Of a stretch of 20,555 nucleotides of DNA, positions 1 through 6,463 are shown piece after piece. Under the pieces are notes generated by a model that ran no database searches, was not told the DNA's origin, and worked only from the letters and a program-made list of their open reading frames with translations. The stretch is from Actinomycetes bacterium (lineage in GTDB: Bacteria > Actinomycetota > Actinomycetes > Propionibacteriales > Propionibacteriaceae), in NCBI GenBank assembly GCA_023393755.1, contig JAEXCA010000166.1:1-20555 (forward strand), written 5' to 3'. Numbering within the stretch: the first letter of the stretch is position 1; each line of letters starts with the position of its first letter. Position numbers and translations under genes: made by a program.

Positions 1-443
1 ACGCGCTCAGTGAATGGGCGGTGACAGCCGCCGAGCGCCGCGCTGAACACGACCCGCGCATGCTCGACGCCGCCAGCGCCCTCGCCGCCGCACAGACCGA
101 GCAGGCGGCACTCAAAGACCGGCACGACCGCGAACGCCTCGCACTACTCGCGCAGGAACTTGCAGCCGAACGAGTGCGCCGAGACCCGATACGAGCACGG
201 TTTATCCGCCCCGAGCGCGAAGCCCGCGACGCCCACGCGCAAGCAGCCGCCGTCCGCAAGGAAGCCGAAGAACTCCGCGCGCTCACACCCGCAGAAGCCG
301 CCGCGCTGATCGAGACGAAGCGGGCAGCGGTAGAACAGACTCGACGGCTTGCCGATGAACGAGCACGGCGACTCCACGCGCCGTCTGCACCGGACACCAC
401 TCGAAGCGATCCGTACCCCGACCGTCCGGGCCTGGGACTCTGA
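1..443 (+). CDS. C-terminal part of an Ala/Arg/Glu-rich helical protein, possibly a relaxase tail (partial)
   Basis: The reading frame is open from the first complete codon of the window (base 3) to a TGA at 441-443. The first in-frame GTG is at 21, but the frame continues upstream of it without a stop, so this is most likely the 3' end of a longer gene cut by the window edge. The roughly 146 visible residues are rich in Ala, Arg and Glu, have almost no hydrophobic stretches and look like a long helix or coiled coil. Such tails are common at the C-terminus of actinobacterial MobF/TraA-type conjugative relaxases, but no catalytic motif lies within the window, so that assignment is inference. 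The recombinase-type remnant just downstream fits a mobile-element context. It could equally be the tail of another helical protein. Confidence 0.5.
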   Translation, partial: ALSEWAVTAAERRAEHDPRMLDAASALAAAQTEQAALKDRHDRERLALLAQELAAERVRRDPIRARFIRPEREARDAHAQAAAVRKEAEELRALTPAEAAALIETKRAAVEQTRRLADERARRLHAPSAPDTTRSDPYPDRPGLGL

Positions 444-468
444 TCGTGAGTGCCGGGCGTGGGCGCTG

Positions 469-600
469 TCAGCGCGTCTTCGCCCACACCGGGCCCCGGT
501 GAACTCCGAACCGGCGCGCCAGCGCGTTCACGCTCACGCCCTGCGCGCGGGCTGTTCGCAGAGCGTCCACCTCCTCGTCGGTGAGGCGTGTTCGAGGTCG
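469..600 (-). pseudogene. Remnant of a recombinase-type helix-turn-helix protein (C-terminal 43 codons)
   Basis: Read on the minus strand, the frame ending at a TGA (469-471) encodes 43 residues. They include LTDEEVDALRTARAQGVSVN followed by ALARRFGVHRGPVWA. This is the pattern of the C-terminal helix-turn-helix of serine recombinases/resolvases: a Thr/Asp-Glu-Glu start, a GVS turn, then A..FGVHR..VW. A TAA at 601-603 lies directly upstream in frame, and there is no good start codon between it and the motif. The catalytic resolvase domain is absent. The piece therefore looks like the decayed 3' end of a recombinase or similar DNA-binding gene. It lies in the gap between the partial helical gene and the tetR gene and supports the view that the left edge is mobile-element debris. 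Confidence 0.55.
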
Positions 601-686
601 TTACTTTGGGTTAGGTCTACTTCGGTTGATTGGTGGCGCGTCGCGCAAGTTCCGGAAGCGGCCGCTGTTACGGAACACCCCGGGCC

Positions 687-1421
687 TTACGAGGGGATCA
701 CTTCGAGCCTGGCTTGGGCGGAGTTCCAGTGCTGTTTGAAGAGCCGCTCGATGCCGTCGAGCATGAGGTCGAGGGCGAACCGGAACTCGAACTCGTCGTC
801 GCAACCGTGCCCGACGACGGTCTGGTCGTCGTGGGGAGTCGAGGTCGCGATGGTGGCGATGTTCGGGTAGGTCCGCGCCAGGTGCGCGCGCAGCTCTGCG
901 GGCATCTCCGCGGGAGGGTCGACAGGCGTCCCACCAACCCGTACGGCTGCCTGATCGAAGAGTTCCTGGGTGAAGCCCCACATTCGACCGCCGAGCGCGT
1001 GCATCACGTGGTGGGTGAGATCGGCTGAGAAGCCGGCGTCCAGGAACGTGCCGATGAAGGACTCCAGGTAGTCCAGAACGGCCGGGGTCTGCTTGGTGCG
1101 GGTCTGGATCGCCTGGCGTGCCCAGCGATGGCGCCGGAAGGTGTGACGAGCGGAGAGGATCCGCAATCGGACGGCGTCCTTCCAGTTCTCGCCGGAAGCC
1201 GGGGGATCGATCTCGCGCACGATGACCTCGACCATGCCGTCGAGCAGGTCCTCCTTGTCGGTCACGTGTTTGTAGAGCGCCATCGGGACAACCCCGAGTT
1301 CCTGGGCGAGCCGACGCATGCTCAACGCCTCGATGCCGACCTCGTCCGCCAGGGTTACGGCCGTCTCAAGCACTTTCGCTCGGTTCAGCCGACCGCGCCG
1401 TGTCGCCGCTTGAGCTTCCAT
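687..1421 (-). CDS. TetR/AcrR-family transcriptional regulator
   Basis: The 244-residue protein has a TetR-type N-terminal DNA-binding domain (about residues 12-60). It includes the core RRLAQELGVVPMALYKHVTD and the following KEDLLDGM, which is typical of the tetracycline-repressor-like branch (TetR_C_1 type). The remaining ~180 residues are helical and would form the ligand-binding and dimer domain. The ATG start is supported by GGAGGG on the minus strand at 1428-1433, six bases upstream. The gene is divergent from the small membrane protein starting at 1655, and the 233-bp gap holds a GTAC-ATC-GTAC palindrome at 1459-1469 that could be an operator. By analogy with other TetR pairs it may repress itself and the membrane protein. 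The ligand is unknown. A longer minus-strand frame overlapping its 3' end is a shadow. Confidence 0.9.
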   Translation of the reverse strand: MEAQAATRRGRLNRAKVLETAVTLADEVGIEALSMRRLAQELGVVPMALYKHVTDKEDLLDGMVEVIVREIDPPASGENWKDAVRLRILSARHTFRRHRWARQAIQTRTKQTPAVLDYLESFIGTFLDAGFSADLTHHVMHALGGRMWGFTQELFDQAAVRVGGTPVDPPAEMPAELRAHLARTYPNIATIATSTPHDDQTVVGHGCDDEFEFRFALDLMLDGIERLFKQHWNSAQARLEVIPS

Positions 1422-1458
1422 ACGTCGCCCTCCGAGACGTCCCTGGGACTTGACGGGA

Positions 1459-1469
1459 GTACATCGTAC
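1459..1469. promoter_or_regulatory. Candidate TetR operator (GTAC-ATC-GTAC)
   Basis: A short palindrome with two GTAC arms around ATC lies 38 bases upstream of the tetR start, in the divergent gap between tetR and the membrane protein. TetR regulators often bind palindromes in exactly this position. The arms are only four bases, so chance is a real alternative and no second copy was seen. Confidence 0.25.
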
Positions 1470-1654
1470 GCCTCGGCCTTGATCGCCGACCGTCCTGTGC
1501 GCACCTCCGTTCTGGCAGCAGCTGAAACTGCGGCACTCGTCACCGCGCGCGATCGCCCGGTACGGAGTCGCCCGGAATGCGGGGTTCCACGGATGCCGGG
1601 TGCGGACGGCCGTCCCTACGGTGGCGACACGACACCAGAGTCAGGAGAAGTCGT

Positions 1655-2047
1655 GTGACCGGCTCAACTGTCCCGACCCGCGCAACGCGGGTCATGTTCG
1701 GGATCGGCTGGTGGGTGCTCGTCGTGCTCGTCGCACTGTTCGCGGTCAATCACATCCTGGGCATCTGGCTCTTCGCCAGTTCTCCGGACGAGCCACAGAT
1801 GTTCGAGTTGTTCGGCGCCCTCAACCTGCTGTCCCTGGCGGTGCTGCTCGTTCCGTACCGCCGCCTGGAGCGCTGGGCGTGGTGGGCGATGTGGATCGGG
1901 ATCATCCCGGTGGGACTTGTGCTCGCCTTCGGCGGGCCGGGCCTCGTCGGACTGATCTACATCGCCAGTTTCGGTGTGCTGACGCTCGCGCAGATCGCCA
2001 CCCTGCCGCGCTTCCGGCACCCCGAACCTCGCTCGAGTCAGCCCTGA
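1655..2047 (+). CDS. Small membrane protein with about four transmembrane helices
   Basis: The 130-residue product starts at a GTG that has AGGAG at 1643-1647, seven bases upstream. This start is preferred to earlier in-frame codons because those lie in sequence without a binding site. After a short basic N-terminus there are about four hydrophobic segments (roughly residues 18-42, 52-66, 75-92 and 95-113), ending in a polar, Pro-rich tail. The first loop is acidic (SSPDEPQMF) and the second contains VPYRRLERWAWW. No enzymatic motif is visible. The layout resembles small DUF-type membrane proteins often found beside TetR regulators, and the divergent tetR gene suggests it is that regulator's target. 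Function unknown. Confidence 0.75.
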   Translation: MTGSTVPTRATRVMFGIGWWVLVVLVALFAVNHILGIWLFASSPDEPQMFELFGALNLLSLAVLLVPYRRLERWAWWAMWIGIIPVGLVLAFGGPGLVGLIYIASFGVLTLAQIATLPRFRHPEPRSSQP

Positions 2048-2088
2048 GTTCACACCCGCCGGAGGGTGCCGCGCGCAAGGTCCTTGTC

Positions 2089-2184
2089 GTGATCTCCGCC
2101 GTGCTTGTCGCCCTGGTGCTGCAGCTCCGCTTCGCCGGGCTGGCGTTCTTCAGCACGGACGCAAGCTGCGCGGGAGGTGACTAC
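2089..2184 (+). pseudogene. Possible remnant of a secreted or lipoprotein-like gene start
   Basis: After the small membrane protein, an in-frame GTG at 2089 is followed by a hydrophobic stretch (VISAVLVALVLQLRFAGLAF) and then a polar Cys/Gly/Ser/Pro segment, as in a signal peptide or membrane anchor. The frame then runs into the convergent hemerythrin gene and no longer makes sense as protein. There is no well-spaced ribosome binding site. It may be the stub of a gene truncated by rearrangement, or a chance frame. Confidence 0.2.
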
Positions 2185-3531
2185 TCATCCCCCCGCCCCA
2201 CGGAACGGGATCGAGCACGCCACGGCGAGCACCGCGAGGTGGGACGCCGCGAGGACGGCGACCCAGGCGCCACGCGGGGTGGTGAGCGCCAGCGCCTCGC
2301 CACCGATGAAGGGCACGGTGGCGACGACTCCGCCGAGCAGGGCGGCGGCGAGCGCGCCGACCAGGATCCGCGTCCAGCGCGGACCGGTGTGCCCCAGCGC
2401 GAACCCGCCGGCGATCGCCAGGAGGGCAACACCGACGGCGCCGCCACCGATCCCGGTCGTGAGGAACGTCCGGAGCGCCCCGGGCAGGGCGAGCGCGGCC
2501 GCCGCGAAGGCGAGCGGTGCGAGCCCGAACCACCGGAGCCCGCGGATCAACCCGGCCCAGCGCCGCGCTTCCGCCACGCCCAGTAGCGCGCCACACGCCC
2601 CGCCGGGCAGCAGGATCCCCGCCAAGGTGCCGACCCAGTCGACCTGCGGGTTCTCGCTGATCTGCCACATGTAGGCACGAAACGCCGCGGCCCAGGCGAC
2701 GCCGGCAAGCGCGCCGACCGTCCCGAGATTCCAGTACTGCGGGACGCTGCGATCTGTCACGCGGTGGGTCCGCGACGTCGCGAACGCCGACCGGGTTCCG
2801 CGCTTCGGCACCGTCTCCGGGACGGGCTCACCGGGGAAGAGCGTGCGCCACTGCGTGACGAACTGTCGCCGGCCCACGACGAGGAACAGCAACCGGATCG
2901 GGGCCGGTGCGGCGGCGAAGAACTGCTGCCGCTCGGGCGGTTCCGAACCCTGCAGGAACATGCCCAGCTGCGGCATGAGTCGGCGCTTCGGCACCGAGCC
3001 GATGCTGTGGTCGCCGAGCTCCTTCAACTCCGCCGCGGTGATCACCCGATCGGCGACCGGCATCACCTCGACGACCTCACGCCGCAGGTGCACCTTCAGC
3101 ACTGCCAGCATCCGCTCGTAGGCGTCCGCCAGCTGCTCTCCGGTGGCCGGGTCGGCGCTCACGCTCCACGACGCCAGCAGCGGTCCGGCTTCGTGCAGGA
3201 GCGCCTGGACCTGCTCGTGGTGCGCCTTCATCTGGCCGACGTGCAGCGCGCAGGCCGGGGCGCGCTGCGCCAGCCGATCCCACAGGTAGGTGTCCTCGGT
3301 GTCGTGGTGCGAGTGCAGCGTTGCGTCGAGGTCGCCGAGCCACTGGCCCACGTAGGTGCTGCGGGCAGTGTCGCCGGCAGCCACTCCACGGACCAGACCC
3401 CCTGCTCGCTCGTAGCACCAGAGAAAGCCGTTGTGCAGCATCCTCATGTCGTGGCTGGCGGTGCAGAGCAGCGGGCCGTCCGGCACCGGTGGTGGGGTCT
3501 CGTCGGCGTGCGGGACATAGAAGGTGGTCAT
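2185..3531 (-). CDS. Hemerythrin-like domain fused to a multi-pass membrane domain
   Basis: The 448-residue protein has two parts. Residues about 24-165 carry a hemerythrin HHE-type pattern: H27 and H33 (HDMRMLHNG), H73-H75-H76-E79 (HSHHDTED), H104-H105 (MKAHHEQ) and H148-E152 (HLRRE). These are the His and HxxxE ligands expected for a di-iron site in a four-helix bundle. After a linker, residues about 265-445 contain roughly five or six hydrophobic segments rich in Ala, Gly and Leu. Most hemerythrin-like proteins are soluble and about 150-200 residues long, so the membrane extension is notable. The di-iron domain probably senses or binds oxygen, NO or a related species at the inner face of the membrane, but this is inference. 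The gene is divergent from a LuxR regulator across a 152-bp gap holding a 9-bp inverted repeat. Confidence 0.8.
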   Translation of the reverse strand: MTTFYVPHADETPPPVPDGPLLCTASHDMRMLHNGFLWCYERAGGLVRGVAAGDTARSTYVGQWLGDLDATLHSHHDTEDTYLWDRLAQRAPACALHVGQMKAHHEQVQALLHEAGPLLASWSVSADPATGEQLADAYERMLAVLKVHLRREVVEVMPVADRVITAAELKELGDHSIGSVPKRRLMPQLGMFLQGSEPPERQQFFAAAPAPIRLLFLVVGRRQFVTQWRTLFPGEPVPETVPKRGTRSAFATSRTHRVTDRSVPQYWNLGTVGALAGVAWAAAFRAYMWQISENPQVDWVGTLAGILLPGGACGALLGVAEARRWAGLIRGLRWFGLAPLAFAAAALALPGALRTFLTTGIGGGAVGVALLAIAGGFALGHTGPRWTRILVGALAAALLGGVVATVPFIGGEALALTTPRGAWVAVLAASHLAVLAVACSIPFRGAGG

Positions 3532-3577
3532 GGTCGGCTCAGTTCATCTCTGGTGGCGGGGCTCGGCACGACGCTAC

Positions 3578-3609
3578 GATTCCCCGAGCGACGGGGCATC
3601 CGGGGAATC
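3578..3609. promoter_or_regulatory. Inverted repeat in the divergent hemerythrin/luxR gap (candidate operator)
   Basis: GATTCCCCG at 3578-3586 and CGGGGAATC at 3601-3609 form a perfect 9-bp inverted repeat with a 14-bp spacer, so the arm centres are 23 bp apart, about two helical turns. A further GGAATCCC lies just downstream. The position between two divergent starts fits a shared regulator site, most simply for the adjacent LuxR protein. Confidence 0.45.
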
Positions 3610-3683
3610 ACCGGAATCCCGTCGCGGTCGACACTCAGGGCAGGCACGGAGGGCGCGGAGCAGGGCCGGATCGGAGGCGGGCG

Positions 3684-5147
3684 ATGTCATCCGGGACGGC
3701 GATGCCACCGAGCGACCAGGATCCCGCCGCCACGCCCCGTCCGCCGGACGGCGCATCGCTGCTGACGATCGCTCGCAACGAGCTTCGCTCCGGCTCGCTC
3801 GCCCGCGCCTGGGAGGCGTGCCGTGCCGCAGCGGCCCTCGGCCGGGCCACCGACGACGCGTTCCTCGTCGCGGACGCCGCCACCGTCATCGCCGAACCCG
3901 GGCTGATGATCCGCTTCACCACCGAACGGAATGCCCTAGCGCGCGAGGCGCTCGTCCGGCTCGGGGACCGCGACCCGGTGCGCTCCGCCCGGGTGCGCGC
4001 TGTGATCGAGGTGACGCGCAACCCCTGGTACCAGGTGCCCGAGCCGGATGGCGCGATGCGCTCGGAGACCGCGGACCTGCGCGTCGTGGAGCTGCATGCG
4101 GAGTACGTCCAGCACCTGCACCCCCGGTACCTCGAGGATCGTCGCCGGATCGCCGCCGAGATCGACGCGCTCGCGGTCGGCACCTATCGTCCGGTCGACG
4201 CCGCCTGGGCCACGCTCTACCGGCTGGAACTGGCGGCGCAGACCGGCTGGCGGCGTGAGCTCGACGCGGGCATGGTGCAACTGGCCGCGCTGACCCGCCA
4301 TCTCGACTCGCCCGCGTGGCACTGGCGCTACCTGGCAGCCCAGCGTCAGGTGGCTCACATTGACGGGCAGCTCGGCGACGCCAGGGAGTTCGCCGAGCAG
4401 GCCCGGCGGGCCGGCGAGACGGCCGGACTGGAGGAGGCGGCCCACACCGACCTCATCTTCCGCTGGGAGCTCGCCCGGTGGACCGGTGAAGGGCTGGACG
4501 AGGTCGAGCGCGACGTTCGCCGCTGGCTCGCCGAGGCGCCGAACGACGCTCGCGGCTGGCACGCTCTCATCCTGCTCGAGATGGGGCGGACCGAGGAAGG
4601 GCTCGCCATCTGGCGCTCGCTCGCCCCGCACCTGGCCGAGATCCCGGAGCAGGCGCGCGAGTGGATCGTCGCGATGGTCGGCTGCGTCGACATCGCCGTG
4701 GCAGCGCGCGATCGCGAGTCGGCGGCGTTCCTGCGGGACGCGCTCGCGCCCTACGCCGAGCAGCACTTCATGGGCACGATCCTGACCGAGTACGGCGGCC
4801 CGATCTCCGGCCTGCTGGCCAAGCTGGAACTGCTGCTCGGGAACCGAGTGGAGGCGCGCCGGCTGGCCGCACAGGCGGCTCGTGCCGCGGAGGGCTTCCG
4901 CGCACCACGCTACGCGGCGCAATACGCCGCCCTGGCCGCCTCGCTGGGGGACCGCGGAGACGGGCTCTCCAGCCGGGAGCTGGAGATCGCCCGGCTCGTC
5001 TCCGAGGGGCTCTCCAACCGGGGGATCGCCGAGCGACTCGTCATCTCCGAGCGCACGGTGGAATCCCACGTGTCGAGCGTCTTCCGCAAGCTCGGGGTCA
5101 GCAGTCGCGCGGCGGTCGCGCGCCGCATCCTGGACGCCGAACGCTGA
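3684..5147 (+). CDS. LuxR-family regulator with helical-repeat (TPR-like) sensor region
   Basis: The 487-residue protein ends in a LuxR/GerE helix-turn-helix (about 427-487): LSSRELEIARLVSEGLSNRG, then IAERLVISERTVESHVSSVF and a KLGVSSRAA tail. The preceding ~400 residues are a run of Ala/Leu/Arg helices of TPR type, for example LARAWEACRAAAALGRAT and DAREFAEQARRAGETAGL. No receiver domain and no P-loop ATPase is visible, so it resembles the C-terminal half of MalT/LAL-type regulators rather than a two-component regulator. The ATG at 3684 is chosen because GGAGG at 3673-3677 is well spaced, and the longer upstream frame overlaps the divergent promoter region. It probably controls the divergent hemerythrin-membrane gene. 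The signal is unknown. Confidence 0.85.
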   Translation: MSSGTAMPPSDQDPAATPRPPDGASLLTIARNELRSGSLARAWEACRAAAALGRATDDAFLVADAATVIAEPGLMIRFTTERNALAREALVRLGDRDPVRSARVRAVIEVTRNPWYQVPEPDGAMRSETADLRVVELHAEYVQHLHPRYLEDRRRIAAEIDALAVGTYRPVDAAWATLYRLELAAQTGWRRELDAGMVQLAALTRHLDSPAWHWRYLAAQRQVAHIDGQLGDAREFAEQARRAGETAGLEEAAHTDLIFRWELARWTGEGLDEVERDVRRWLAEAPNDARGWHALILLEMGRTEEGLAIWRSLAPHLAEIPEQAREWIVAMVGCVDIAVAARDRESAAFLRDALAPYAEQHFMGTILTEYGGPISGLLAKLELLLGNRVEARRLAAQAARAAEGFRAPRYAAQYAALAASLGDRGDGLSSRELEIARLVSEGLSNRGIAERLVISERTVESHVSSVFRKLGVSSRAAVARRILDAER

Positions 5148-5307
5148 GGGTGGGTCCGAGCTGGGTCACGACCTGGCGGAGCAGGTGGCCGAGTGGCGAT
5201 GAGTGGAGAGCGTCCTCCTGGTCGACCGCACCCGAATCCGAACGCAGCCGGCGTGCGTTCCTGACCCGAGGGCTCCCACGCTCACGCCGTCCGGGGCGCC
5301 GCACCCC
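5148..5307. other. Non-coding gap between luxR and the sugar operon
   Basis: No open frame with a credible start, no strong hairpin followed by a T run and no tRNA were seen in these 160 bases. It separates the accessory-looking regulator pair from the LacI-controlled operon. Confidence 0.5.
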
Positions 5308-5337
5308 TTGACAGCAGCCCGGCGGAAACGGTAGTTT
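5308..5337 (+). promoter_or_regulatory. Promoter of the LacI-sugar operon
   Basis: A perfect -35 hexamer TTGACA (5308-5313) is followed after 18 bases by TAGTTT (5332-5337), a weaker -10. The first LacI operator begins four bases after the -10, so it covers the expected transcription start. A bound repressor would therefore block initiation. Confidence 0.6.
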
Positions 5338-5340
5338 TCT

Positions 5341-5357
5341 GCTCAAACGTTTCAGCA
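5341..5357. promoter_or_regulatory. LacI-family operator O1
   Basis: GCTCAAACGTTTCAGCA contains the AAACGTTT core seen in many LacI/PurR-family operators. It overlaps the probable transcription start of the operon. It is the exact reverse complement of O2 at 5377-5393. Confidence 0.75.
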
Positions 5358-5376
5358 TCCGTCTGCTGAACGTCTG

Positions 5377-5393
5377 TGCTGAAACGTTTGAGC
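5377..5393. promoter_or_regulatory. LacI-family operator O2
   Basis: TGCTGAAACGTTTGAGC is the perfect reverse complement of O1 over 17 bases. Core centres are 37 bp apart. It lies 15 bases upstream of the lacI start. Between the two sites, TGCTGAACGTCT at 5364-5375 looks like a degenerate third copy. Confidence 0.75.
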
Positions 5394-5408
5394 GGAGCGG
5401 GAGGGTTC

Positions 5409-6422
5409 GTGGCCAGAGCGGTGTCGAAGGCGACCTTGAAGGATGTCGCCGAACGCGTGGGGGTGTCGGTGTCGGCGGTCTCGATGGCGCTGGCGGATCA
5501 TCCCCGGATCGGGGAGAGCACCAAACGGCGGGTGATGCTGGCCGCCGACGAGCTGGGCTATGTCACGAACGCGGCTGCGCGAGCACTGCAGGCCAAGCGG
5601 GCGGGCGCGGTCGCGCTGATCGTGCCGAACACGAGCAGTCACGTGCTGGGCCATTCCTACTTCATGCATGTGCTCACCGGGGTCAACGAGGTTGCGCTGT
5701 CGCGGTCGGTCCAGCTCGTCCTGTCCACGAATGCCGATGAACTGAACGGGCAGGCCGCCTACGACCGGGTGCTCCGGTCGGGCCTGGTCGACGGCGCGAT
5801 CGTGACCGGCGCGGCAGCCTCCGACCCGGGGATCGAGCACCTGGCGAACAGTGGGCTGCCGGTGGTCATGCTCGGCCGCTATCCCCACCTGCCCGATGCG
5901 GTCAGCGTGTGGACCGACGACATCGCGGGCTCCCGGGCGGCCACCGAGCACCTGATCGAGGAGCACGGACGCCGGCACCTGGTTCACCTCAGCGGCCCGC
6001 TCGACCATCGCAGCGCGATGGACCGCCGCGACGGCTTCGCCGGCGCCTGCGCCGCCCACGGCATCGAGGCGCGGGTCATCGAGGGCGACTACGGCGAGAA
6101 CTCCGGGGCTGCCGCGATCGAGCGGTTCGGCGACCAGCCGGTCGACGGGATCGTCGCCGCCAACGACGAGATGGCGTTCGGCGCGCTCCAGGCGCTCCGG
6201 GCGCGCGGACTCGACGTGCCCGGCGACGTCGCGCTGATCGGCTACGACGACTTCGGGCTCAGCCGGGTGACGACTCCGGCGATCAGCACGGTTCACGTCC
6301 CGGCCGGCGACATGGCCCGGGTCGCCGCGGAGCAGCTCTTCCTGCTCCTGGAGGGCAAGCAGCCGGAGCCCTCCTCGACGGTTCCCCTCCGGCTCGAACT
6401 ACGGCAGTCCTGCGGCTGCTGA
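5409..6422 (+). CDS. LacI-family transcriptional regulator of the sugar operon
   Basis: The 337-residue protein starts with a LacI helix-turn-helix (ATLKDVAERVGVSVSAVSMA) and the hinge region with LGYVTNAAARALQ. The periplasmic-binding-protein-like ligand domain follows, with typical landmarks such as LIVPNTSSHV, DGAIVTGAAA, IVAANDEMAFGALQALRARG and ALIGYDDFGLS. The C-terminus ends in LRLELRQSCGC. The GTG at 5409 sits just after GGGAGGG (5399-5405), a short spacing. GTG 5421 is an alternative start, while the earlier GTG at 5376 lies inside operator O2 and is unlikely. The gene follows two oppositely oriented operators, so it is probably autoregulated. Only 41 bases without a promoter separate it from the binding-protein gene, which suggests one transcript. 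The effector is probably the imported sugar or a product of it. Confidence 0.92.
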   Translation: MARAVSKATLKDVAERVGVSVSAVSMALADHPRIGESTKRRVMLAADELGYVTNAAARALQAKRAGAVALIVPNTSSHVLGHSYFMHVLTGVNEVALSRSVQLVLSTNADELNGQAAYDRVLRSGLVDGAIVTGAAASDPGIEHLANSGLPVVMLGRYPHLPDAVSVWTDDIAGSRAATEHLIEEHGRRHLVHLSGPLDHRSAMDRRDGFAGACAAHGIEARVIEGDYGENSGAAAIERFGDQPVDGIVAANDEMAFGALQALRARGLDVPGDVALIGYDDFGLSRVTTPAISTVHVPAGDMARVAAEQLFLLLEGKQPEPSSTVPLRLELRQSCGC

Positions 6423-6463
6423 ACCACCCATCGCATCCCACCAACATTCAAAGGAGAAACACG

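Noticed and set aside
601..981. Minus-strand 126-codon frame overlapping the end of tetR
   Set aside because: It lies mostly inside the well-supported tetR frame, has Arg/Pro-rich shadow composition and no ribosome binding site.
5376..5408. Earlier GTG start for the lacI gene
   Set aside because: It would place the N-terminus inside operator O2 and lacks a ribosome binding site; GTG 5409 follows a purine-rich GGGAGGG.
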